Assembly: GCA_043740085.1 (NCBI GenBank) | Contig: JAYUCY010000133.1 | Span: 1 to 64,000, forward strand | Length of the DNA stretch: 64,000 nt | Source of the DNA: UBA668 sp043740085 | Lineage (GTDB): Bacteria; Actinomycetota; Acidimicrobiia; Acidimicrobiales; Ilumatobacteraceae | Direction of reading: 5' to 3' | Part shown: one piece after another, positions 55,240-63,190 of the stretch | How the letters are laid out: each line of letters begins with the position of its first letter | Numbering within the stretch: the first letter of the stretch is position 1 | Position numbers and translations under genes: made by a program | Notes under the pieces: model-generated | The model's input: the letters and a program-made list of their open reading frames with translations, nothing else | Databases searched by the model: none | What the model was told of the DNA's origin: nothing

Positions 55240-57263
55240 GCAGTACGACTACCACCCCCCTGGGCACCTCCACCCTGGCGCTGGAGATCAAGGACCTGCA
55301 TCTCGCGTACAACGTCCGTGGCGTGCCGCGCCCGGTGCTGCGCGGTGTCTCCTTCGAGATCAAGCCCGGCGAGGCATACGGCCTCGTCGGCGAGTCAGGC
55401 TGCGGCAAGAGCACAACCGCGTACGCGGCGCTCAGGTACATGCCGCGCAACGGCATCATCACCAGTGGCCAGATCTTGGTCGACGGTGACGACATCACGT
55501 CGATGAATCGCTCGCAGCTGCGCGAGTTCCGCCTGCACAAAGCATCGATGGTGTATCAGGACCCGGGCAGCTCGCTGAACCCCACCATCAAGATTGGCCG
55601 GCAGCTGATCGAGTCATTCACGATTCTCGGTCAATCCGGCGCTGTCGCTCAGCGAAGCGCGCTCGACGCGTTGCGCAAGGTGCAGATCGCCGACCCGGCG
55701 CGAGTAATGGGCCGCTTTCCGCACCAACTCTCCGGCGGGATGCTGCAACGGGTGGTCATCGCCATGGCGCTGGCCTGCGACCCGAAACTGCTGGTACTCG
55801 ATGAGCCCACGACGGGGCTGGATGCGACGGTGGAGGCGGAGGTGCTCGACCTCGTGCGCGCACTGCGCAACGAGACCGGCGCGGCCATCTTGTTGATCGC
55901 GCACAACCTCGGCGTCATTCGCTCGATGTGCGATCGCGTCGGCGTCATGTACGCCGGCAAGATCGTCGAGGAAGGCGATGCGCAGGAAGTGTTCGATGGC
56001 CCCAAGCACCCCTACACGGTGGGGCTGCTGCGTTCGCTCCCCCGGCACGGAATGCACAAGAGTCACAGCGCCCTGGCCACCATTCCCGGCACGCTGCCGG
56101 TGCTGGGCGCCGACCTGCCAACCTGTGTCTACGTCGACCGCTGCCCCCTCGCCGACGAAAAGTGCCGGACCGAAGTCGCCCCCATTGTCGAAGTCGCCGT
56201 TGGTCATTTCACTCGCTGCCACCACGTCGACCAGGTGTCCAAGATCGACGCACCGGTTCCCACCGCGCTTCGCGCTGCGGGCACCGACACGGTGTTGCAG
56301 ATCACCGGCGTCTCCAAGACGTTCCGTCAGTCCGGCCACGACGTGCCCGCCCTGGTCGGGGTGGATCTCTCGCTGACCGATGGAGAGACGCTCGGCTTGG
56401 TCGGCGAATCCGGCTCGGGAAAGAGCACGCTGGCCAAGGCGTTGTTGGGCGTACACGCTCCTGATGTGGGCAGCAGTCTGACACTCGATCAACGCGAGCT
56501 GGCCTCCAAGGTGGGTCAGCGCACCGCCGACGACAAACGTGCCATGCAGATCATCTTCCAGAACCCTGACTCGGCGCTGAATGCATCGTGGACGGTGCGC
56601 AACATTCTCCTGCGCTCGGTGAAGAAGCTCACGGGCAAGGACAAGGCTGCCGCCAACGAGCGTGTCGCCACGCTCGCCGACCACCTACGTCTTTCGCCAC
56701 GCCACCTCGATATGAAGCCACGGCAGTTGTCGGGCGGGCTCAAGCAGCGCGTGGCCATTGCCCGCGCCTTCGCCGGCGACCCGCGAATCGTGGTCTGCGA
56801 TGAGCCCACCTCCGCGCTCGATGTGTCGGTGCAGGCAGCCATCCTCAACCTGCTCGCCGAGCTACAGAGCAACCAGCGCACCAGTTACGTGTTCATCAGC
56901 CACGACCTCGGTGTGGTGCGCTATCTGGCCGACCGCATCGCCGTGATGTACCTCGGGCGCATCATGGAAGTCGCTACCACGGCCGACATGTTTGCCGGGC
57001 CGAACCACCCCTACACCGAGGCGCTGATTTCGGCGGTGCCAAGTGTCGACGGCGAGGCGCGAGCACGTATTCGCCTGGATGGCGAGATCCCTAGCCCCGC
57101 CAACCCGCCCAGTGGCTGTGTCTTTCACCCGCGTTGCCACCGTGCGATCGCGGGTCTCTGCGAAACCACCGAACCGCCCATCGTCGAAGTGGTCGTCGGG
57201 CACACCATTCGCTGCCACATTCCGCCCGACGAGCTGGCGCGACTGCAGTCCAGCACTCACTGA
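55236..57263 (+). CDS. ABC transporter ATPase, fused DppD-DppF type
   Basis: The 675-residue product contains two complete nucleotide-binding domains that are separate proteins in the E. coli Dpp system. First half: Walker A GLVGESGCGKSTT, signature LSGGMLQRV, Walker B LLVLDEPTTGLD, oligopeptide C-terminal region with CVYVDRCPLADEKC. Second half: GLVGESGSGKSTLA, LSGGLKQRVAIARA, IVVCDEPTSALD, and GCVFHPRCHRAIAGLC. All catalytic motifs look intact in both halves. It completes a one-SBP, two-permease, one-ATPase importer. Confidence 0.94.
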   Translation: MSSTTTTPLGTSTLALEIKDLHLAYNVRGVPRPVLRGVSFEIKPGEAYGLVGESGCGKSTTAYAALRYMPRNGIITSGQILVDGDDITSMNRSQLREFRLHKASMVYQDPGSSLNPTIKIGRQLIESFTILGQSGAVAQRSALDALRKVQIADPARVMGRFPHQLSGGMLQRVVIAMALACDPKLLVLDEPTTGLDATVEAEVLDLVRALRNETGAAILLIAHNLGVIRSMCDRVGVMYAGKIVEEGDAQEVFDGPKHPYTVGLLRSLPRHGMHKSHSALATIPGTLPVLGADLPTCVYVDRCPLADEKCRTEVAPIVEVAVGHFTRCHHVDQVSKIDAPVPTALRAAGTDTVLQITGVSKTFRQSGHDVPALVGVDLSLTDGETLGLVGESGSGKSTLAKALLGVHAPDVGSSLTLDQRELASKVGQRTADDKRAMQIIFQNPDSALNASWTVRNILLRSVKKLTGKDKAAANERVATLADHLRLSPRHLDMKPRQLSGGLKQRVAIARAFAGDPRIVVCDEPTSALDVSVQAAILNLLAELQSNQRTSYVFISHDLGVVRYLADRIAVMYLGRIMEVATTADMFAGPNHPYTEALISAVPSVDGEARARIRLDGEIPSPANPPSGCVFHPRCHRAIAGLCETTEPPIVEVVVGHTIRCHIPPDELARLQSSTH

Positions 57264-57276
57264 GATGTGACTGACC

Positions 57277-58827
57277 ATGAACGAGGTCGAAGCGAATCCA
57301 GCCCGCACTCGCACCGGCGGGCGCGCCGGCCGCGCAGCCCTCCGTGCCGCTGATGCACATCGCCAGGGGCCAGCGTTCATTCGTCGACAGATTCCCCCAT
57401 ACCAGCTGCTCGGCGAGGAAGGCCTCGCGCTGGTGGAGACGAAGGCTGATCAACTACTCGCCGAGATCGGTATCGAGTTCCACGACGACGAGCACTCGCT
57501 GCAACTGTTCCGCGACGCAGGCGCGTCAGTCGATGGCGTACGCGTCCGGTTCGACCCAGGCCACGTCCGCACACTGTGCGCGACGGCTCCGCGAGAGTTC
57601 ACCCAACACGCACGCAATCCATCGCGGTCTGTGCAGATCGGTGGCAACAACGTGGTTCTCGCCCCCACCTACGGGTCACCGTTTGTACGCGACCTGCCCG
57701 GTGGCCGACGGTACGGCACACTCACCGACTTCCAAAACTTCGTCAAGCTGGCCTACGCGACGCCCTGGCTGCATCACTCGGGTGGCACCGTCTGCGAGCC
57801 AACCGACGTGCCTGTCAACAAGCGCCATCTCGACATGGTGTACGCCCACCTGCGCTGCAGCGACAAGGCATTCATGGGCTCGGTCACCGCCCCCGAGCGT
57901 GCTGCCGACAGCATCGAGATGGCTCGCATTGCGTTTGGTAGCGAGTTCCTGGAGAACAACTGCGCCATCCTGGGCAATGTCAACGTCAACTCCCCGCTGG
58001 TGTGGGACGCCACCATGACCGGCGCGCTGAAGACCTACGCCGCCGCCAACCAAGCCGCGGTCGTGGTGCCGTTCATTCTCGGTGGCGCCATGGGCCCCGT
58101 GACGACCGCTGGCGCAGTAGCGCAGGCGCACGCGGAGACAATGGTCGGCGTTGCGCTCACCCAGCTGATACGGCCCGGCGCGCCGGTGATCTACGGCAAC
58201 TTCCTTTCCTCAATGGCATTGCGCAGCGGCAGCCCAACATTCGGCATGCCCGAGCCGGCGCTCGGATCGCTGGTGGTCGGTCAACTCGCACGACGAGTAG
58301 GCCTCCCACTTCGCTGTTCCGGTGCATTCACCGCCTCGAAGGTGCCCGATGGTCAGGCGATGCAAGAGTCCGCGGTCAGCATGCTGTCCGCGCTGTTGTG
58401 TGGTGCCAACTTCATCCTCCATTCCGCTGGCTGGCTGGAGGGTGGGCTTGCCATGGGCTACGAGAAGTTCATGATGGACCTCGACCTGTGCGGGTCGGCC
58501 CACACCTACCTCAAGGGCATGGCACTCGACGACGACCAGTTCGCACTCGACGGTTTCGCCGAGGTTGGGCCAGGGAAGCACTTCTTCGGCTCGCAGCACA
58601 CACTGCGCCACTACGAGACCGCGTTCTACGAGCCCGCCCTCAGCGACAACTCGTCGTTCGAGCAATGGCGCGACAACGGGGAGACCACTGCCGAGCAACG
58701 CGCGGCGGTGAAAGTGCACGAGACCTTGCGCGATTACGAACTACCTCCCATGGCCGACGACGTCGATGCTGCGTTGCAGGACTTCGTCGGTCGGCGTAAG
58801 GCCGAGATGCCGGACCAGTGGTACTGA
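57277..58827 (+). CDS. Second MttB superfamily methyltransferase, non-pyrrolysine
   Basis: The 516-residue product is a diverged paralogue of the first MttB protein. Shared landmarks are an Arg/Ala/Gly-rich N-terminus (TGGRAGRAALRAADAH), ADQLLAEIGIEFHDDEHSLQ, NVNSPLVWDATMTGALKTYA, PFILGGAMGPVTTAGAVAQA and GPGKHFFGSQHTLRHYETAF. There is no in-frame amber codon. It follows the transporter ATPase by 13 bp and precedes the GFA gene by 1 bp, so it belongs to the transporter operon. Two paralogues in one locus suggest two substrates or successive demethylations. Confidence 0.88.
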   Translation: MNEVEANPARTRTGGRAGRAALRAADAHRQGPAFIRRQIPPYQLLGEEGLALVETKADQLLAEIGIEFHDDEHSLQLFRDAGASVDGVRVRFDPGHVRTLCATAPREFTQHARNPSRSVQIGGNNVVLAPTYGSPFVRDLPGGRRYGTLTDFQNFVKLAYATPWLHHSGGTVCEPTDVPVNKRHLDMVYAHLRCSDKAFMGSVTAPERAADSIEMARIAFGSEFLENNCAILGNVNVNSPLVWDATMTGALKTYAAANQAAVVVPFILGGAMGPVTTAGAVAQAHAETMVGVALTQLIRPGAPVIYGNFLSSMALRSGSPTFGMPEPALGSLVVGQLARRVGLPLRCSGAFTASKVPDGQAMQESAVSMLSALLCGANFILHSAGWLEGGLAMGYEKFMMDLDLCGSAHTYLKGMALDDDQFALDGFAEVGPGKHFFGSQHTLRHYETAFYEPALSDNSSFEQWRDNGETTAEQRAAVKVHETLRDYELPPMADDVDAALQDFVGRRKAEMPDQWY

Positions 58828-58828
58828 C

Positions 58829-59236
58829 ATGAATGCTGCTGAAGCGTCCACTCTCGAGGGCCGCTGCATGTGTGGTGGCGTCACGTACTCCGTGACCGGC
58901 GAAGTGCGCGAGGTGTGGAACTGCCACTGCCAACGCTGCCGCCAATTCACCGGTCATCACATGGCGGCGACCCGGGCCCTCGTTGCCAACGTCACGATCG
59001 ACGGTGCCACCTTGGCCTGGTACTCCCCTGACGCTTCAGTGGCCTACGGGTTCTGCCAGCGATGCGGGTCGTCGATGTTTTGGAAAGCGTTGGCGCGTTC
59101 CGAGTACCTGACGTTGTGTGCCGGGGCACTCGACCAGCCGACTGGCCTGCACACCACTACGGCATGGTGGACAGCAGAGCATGCCGACTACCACACGCCC
59201 GCAACAGGTTTGACCGAGCACGAGTACGACGGATGA
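58829..59236 (+). CDS. GFA/CENP-V-type zinc-binding protein
   Basis: The 135-residue product has the zinc-binding pattern of the glutathione-dependent formaldehyde-activating (Gfa)/CENP-V fold: GRCMCGGVTYSVTG, WNCHCQRCRQFTGHH and YGFCQRCGSSMFW. True Gfa speeds S-hydroxymethylglutathione formation, but most family members are uncharacterised and actinobacteria use mycothiol. Its place between two demethylation genes suggests formaldehyde handling. It starts one base after the MttB stop. Confidence 0.85.
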   Translation: MNAAEASTLEGRCMCGGVTYSVTGEVREVWNCHCQRCRQFTGHHMAATRALVANVTIDGATLAWYSPDASVAYGFCQRCGSSMFWKALARSEYLTLCAGALDQPTGLHTTTAWWTAEHADYHTPATGLTEHEYDG

Positions 59237-59243
59237 CAGACCG

Positions 59244-61283
59244 ATGAACGACGACCCGCTGTTGCAGCCGTTTCAGCTGAAGCACTTGCGGTTGAAGAAC
59301 CGTGTGCTCAGTACGTCGCACGAGCCTGCGTACAGCGAGGACGGGATGCCCAAGGACCGCTACCGGGCGTACCACGTGGAGAAAGCCAAGGGTGGGCTGG
59401 CGATGACAATGACCGCCGGCACCGCCGTTGTCAGCTCCGATAGCCCGCCGGCCTTTGGCAACCTGCACGCGTTCGACGACGCGATCGTGCCCTGGATTCG
59501 ACGAATGACCGACGAGATCCACGAGCACGACTGCGCGGCGATGATCCAGATCAGTCACCTCGGGCGCCGCACTGGATGGGGCCAGGACGACTGGCTGCCG
59601 GTGGTGGCACCGTCGGCGCTGCGCGAGCCTGCGCATCGCTCGCACCCCAAGCAGGCCGAGCCGTGGGACATCGCGCGCATCATCAACGACTACGCCGATG
59701 CCGCCGAGCGGATGCGCGACGGCGGCATGGACGGCATCGAGATCGAGGCGTACGGCCATCTCTTCGATCAGTTCTGGTCACCCGCCACCAACCACCGCAC
59801 CGACGAGTGGGGTGGCAGCCACGAGAACCGGATGCGTTTCCCGCTTGCCGTTTTGCGGGCAATTCGTCAGCGATTGGGTGGCGAGTTTCTGGTGGGATTG
59901 CGAATGGCTGTCGACGAGACGCGCCCGGACGGCATCGACACACCGACCGGCATCGTCATCCTGGAACAGCTGACGGCGGAGGGATTGATCGACTTCGTCA
60001 ACGTCATTCGCGGCAGCATCGTCAACGACGCTGTGCTCAGCAATGTGATCCCGATTCACGGCATGCCCTCGGCTCCGCATCTCGACTTCACCGGCATGGT
60101 CCGCGAGCGCACCAGGTTGGCGGTCTTCCACGCCGCCAAGATCGACGACGTTGCGACCGCACGGCACGCAGTGCGCGAGGGCAAGGTCGACATGATCGGC
60201 ATGACGCGCGCCCATCTTGCCGACCCGTATCTGGTGCGCAAGATCGAGCAGGGCCTGGAAGCCACCATTCGCCCCTGTGTGGGCGCCACCTACTGCCTAG
60301 ACCGCATCTACATGGCTGGTGAGGCGCTGTGCATCCACAACGCCGCCACCGGTCGCGAGCTCTCCATGCCGCACATCATCGAGCCAGCCGCTACGCCCAG
60401 GAGGGTGGTCATCGTCGGCGCCGGCGTCGGTGGGTTGGAGGCCGCCCGTGTCTGCGGTGAGCGTGGCCACACCGTCACGCTGCTAGAGGCCATGCCGTGG
60501 GCGGGTGGGCAGCTTCGTCTCGCCGCCCGAAATCCGCGTCGGCGCGATTTGCTGGGCATTGTCGACTGGCGGGTCAGCGAACTCGAACGGCTTGGTGTCG
60601 ACGTTCGTCTGAACACGTACGCCGACACCGAACTGATTGCCGGTTTGCAACCCGACGTGGTGATCATCGCCACCGGAGGCCTGCCGCAGAACCCGCCCAT
60701 TGAAAGCGGCGGCCATCTGATGATCAACGCGTGGGATGTCGTTGGTGGCGATGCGCGCCTCCGCGGCGACGTCATCCTCTACGACGACGACGGCACGCAT
60801 TCAGCGATGACGACGGCCGAACTGATCGCCCGCAGCGGCGCTCACCTGGAGGTCGTCACACCGGAGCGAACTATGGGCGTCGATGTCGGCGGCCTCAACC
60901 TGGTGCCGTATGCGCGTGCCTTCAACGAGACCGACACGCGGGTCACGCTCAACCAACGCGTCCGGTCTGTTCGGCGCGATGACGACGGTCGGCTGCATGT
61001 AGCAATCGGCAGCGATCACTCGCCGGTTCGTCACGAGCGAGTGGTCGATGCGGTTGTTGGCGACCATGGAGTGACCGCCAACGATGAGCTGTATCACGAG
61101 CTGGTGGCGGGTTCCTCCAACCTGGGTGAGCTGGACCACACGGCCTTCATCAACGGCGCTGCGCAGACTGTGCGCACCAACCCTTCGGGCCGCTACCAGC
61201 TCTTCCGCATTGGTGATGCCGTCGCCGGCCGCAACATTCACGCCGCCGTGTACGACGCGCTGCGTCTCTGCAAGGACCTGTGA
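59244..61283 (+). CDS. FMN/FAD oxidoreductase of the trimethylamine dehydrogenase family (DgcA-like)
   Basis: The 679-residue product has an OYE-type TIM barrel (LKHLRLKNRVLSTSHEPAYS, IQISHLGRRTGWG, GMDGIEIEAYGHLFDQFWSP, NHRTDEWGGSHENRMRFPL), a cysteine region RPCVGATYCLDRIY ... LCIHNAATG, and a C-terminal FAD/NAD(P) half (VVIVGAGVGGLEAARVCGER). Length and layout fit trimethylamine, dimethylglycine (DgcA) and stachydrine demethylases. The iron-sulphur ligands read C-x2-Ala-x2-C-x11-C, one Cys short of the trimethylamine dehydrogenase pattern. Likely role: oxidative N-demethylation. Confidence 0.87.
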   Translation: MNDDPLLQPFQLKHLRLKNRVLSTSHEPAYSEDGMPKDRYRAYHVEKAKGGLAMTMTAGTAVVSSDSPPAFGNLHAFDDAIVPWIRRMTDEIHEHDCAAMIQISHLGRRTGWGQDDWLPVVAPSALREPAHRSHPKQAEPWDIARIINDYADAAERMRDGGMDGIEIEAYGHLFDQFWSPATNHRTDEWGGSHENRMRFPLAVLRAIRQRLGGEFLVGLRMAVDETRPDGIDTPTGIVILEQLTAEGLIDFVNVIRGSIVNDAVLSNVIPIHGMPSAPHLDFTGMVRERTRLAVFHAAKIDDVATARHAVREGKVDMIGMTRAHLADPYLVRKIEQGLEATIRPCVGATYCLDRIYMAGEALCIHNAATGRELSMPHIIEPAATPRRVVIVGAGVGGLEAARVCGERGHTVTLLEAMPWAGGQLRLAARNPRRRDLLGIVDWRVSELERLGVDVRLNTYADTELIAGLQPDVVIIATGGLPQNPPIESGGHLMINAWDVVGGDARLRGDVILYDDDGTHSAMTTAELIARSGAHLEVVTPERTMGVDVGGLNLVPYARAFNETDTRVTLNQRVRSVRRDDDGRLHVAIGSDHSPVRHERVVDAVVGDHGVTANDELYHELVAGSSNLGELDHTAFINGAAQTVRTNPSGRYQLFRIGDAVAGRNIHAAVYDALRLCKDL

Positions 61284-61390
61284 GTGAAAGATTGTGTCCG
61301 TTCCGCATCGTGGGCGTGTTCCACCTGACGGAACTGGTGGTGTACTGTCGCTGACGAAACCACTCACCACTGACAGCCCTAGGGGTACCT

Positions 61391-63088
61391 GTGTCCTTCC
61401 CATCAGATCTCGAGATTGCTCGCGCAGCAACCTTGGCCCCGCTCAATGACATCGCTGCCAAGATGGGTATCGGCCCGCACCTACTCGAGCAGCACGGCGA
61501 TGACCTGGCGAAGATCAAGCTGGAAGCCATTTCCGAGCTCAGCGACCGACCGAAGGCGAAGTACGTCGTGGTCACCGCCATCACGCCCACTCCCCTGGGC
61601 GAAGGCAAAACCACCACCACGGTGGGCCTTGGCCAGGCGATGGCCCATATTGGCAAGAACGCCGTCATCAGCCTGCGGCAGCCCAGCATGGGCCCCACGT
61701 TTGGTATCAAGGGCGGCGCTGCCGGCGGCGGCTACAGCCAGGTGATCCCGATGGAGCTGCTCAACCTGCACCTCACCGGCGACTTCCATGCGGTGACAGC
61801 TGCCCACAACCTGCTCTCCGCAATGGTCGACAATCACCTTCACCAGGGCAACGAACTCGGCCTGGACCTGAACAACATCACCTGGCGTCGAGTACTCGAC
61901 GTCAACGATAGGAGCCTGCGCAACATCATCGTCGGCCTCGGCGGCAAGATGGATGGCGTCACCCGCCAGACCGGTTTCGACATCACCGCCGCCTCAGAGG
62001 TGATGGCTATCTTCGCACTCGCCACATCGCTGGAGGACATGCGTGCTCGCATGGGCCGCATCGTGGTGGGCTACACGAAGGACGGCGATCCGGTCACCGC
62101 CGAGCAGCTGCACGCGGCAGGCTCGATGGCCGTCATCATGAAGGAAGCGCTGAAGCCGAACCTGCTACAAACGCTGGAGCACACGCCCGTCATCGTGCAT
62201 GCCGGCCCGTTCGGCAACATTGCGCACGGCAACAGCAGCATCATCGGCGACCTCATCGGTGAGCGCTGCGGCGACTACCTGATCACCGAGGCTGGATTCG
62301 GTGCCGACATGGGCGCCGAGCGGTTCTTCAACATCAAGTGCCGCACCTCTGGCATGGTGCCCGACGCCGCCGTGCTGGTGGCCACCGTGCGTGCCCTCAA
62401 GGCGCACAGCGGCAAGTTCAAGATCGTAGCCGGCAAGCCCCTGCCCGCCGACCTACTGGCCGAGAACCCCGACGACGTGCGCGCCGGTGCCGCCAACCTG
62501 ATCAAGCAGATCGAAAACGTGAAGGTGCACGGCGTCTCCCCCGTCGTTGCCATCAACGCCTTCCCCGGCGACTTCGAGAGCGAACACCAGGCCATCCGCG
62601 AGATCGCCGAGAGCGTCGGCGCCCGCGTTGCCGTGTGCACGCACTTCAGTGACGGTGGCAAGGGTGCGATTGACCTGGCTCGCGCCGTCGTCGACGCCTG
62701 CGACGAGCCCAGCAACTTCCAGTTCGCCTACGACGCCGAGGACTCGCTGAAGACCAAGATCGAGAAGGTCGCGACCAAGATCTACGGAGCCGCCAACGTC
62801 ACCTACTCCGCTGCCGCCAACACCCAGCTGGCCCGCTACGAGAAAAACGGCTTTGGCAACCTGCCGGTCTGCATCGCCAAGACACACTTGTCGATCAGCG
62901 CCGACGCATCATTGAAGGGTGCCCCAACAGGCCACACCGTGAACGTTCGCGAGGTGCGTGCCAGCGTCGGTGCAGGCTTCATCTACCCGATCTGCGGCGA
63001 CATGACCACCATGCCCGGCCTCGGTTCGGCTCCGGCAGCAAGCATCATCGACTTCGACGAGTTCGGTGAGATCATCGGGCTCTCCTAG
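61391..63088 (+). CDS. fhs: Formate-tetrahydrofolate ligase
   Basis: Fhs makes 10-formyl-THF from formate, THF and ATP, and can run backwards. The 565-residue product has the P-loop TPTPLGEGKTTTTVGLGQAM (about residues 66-85), ISLRQPSMGPTFGIKGGAAG, DIAASEVMAI-like ITAASEVMAIFALA, GPFGNIAHGNSSII and the C-terminal GDMTTMPGLGSAPAA. The start is GTG with AGGGG upstream. It follows the demethylation genes on the same strand after 107 bp and would handle formate from both that pathway and histidine breakdown. Confidence 0.96.
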   Translation: MSFPSDLEIARAATLAPLNDIAAKMGIGPHLLEQHGDDLAKIKLEAISELSDRPKAKYVVVTAITPTPLGEGKTTTTVGLGQAMAHIGKNAVISLRQPSMGPTFGIKGGAAGGGYSQVIPMELLNLHLTGDFHAVTAAHNLLSAMVDNHLHQGNELGLDLNNITWRRVLDVNDRSLRNIIVGLGGKMDGVTRQTGFDITAASEVMAIFALATSLEDMRARMGRIVVGYTKDGDPVTAEQLHAAGSMAVIMKEALKPNLLQTLEHTPVIVHAGPFGNIAHGNSSIIGDLIGERCGDYLITEAGFGADMGAERFFNIKCRTSGMVPDAAVLVATVRALKAHSGKFKIVAGKPLPADLLAENPDDVRAGAANLIKQIENVKVHGVSPVVAINAFPGDFESEHQAIREIAESVGARVAVCTHFSDGGKGAIDLARAVVDACDEPSNFQFAYDAEDSLKTKIEKVATKIYGAANVTYSAAANTQLARYEKNGFGNLPVCIAKTHLSISADASLKGAPTGHTVNVREVRASVGAGFIYPICGDMTTMPGLGSAPAASIIDFDEFGEIIGLS

Positions 63089-63190
63089 TGGTCGCGACCG
63101 GCCTCCGCTGCGCTTCGGCTGCTCCCTCCGTATCGACGGCTCCCTGGCGTTCGCCCGCCGACCTCAAATCAAGTTCTGTGAAGGATCGAA

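Noticed and set aside
47107..58827. Pyrrolysine-containing MttB
   Set aside because: Neither MttB frame contains an in-frame TAG and no pyl genes are present in the window.
61284..61390. THF or glycine riboswitch upstream of fhs
   Set aside because: Only weak short pairings (GTGGTG/CACCAC) were seen and no known aptamer motif.
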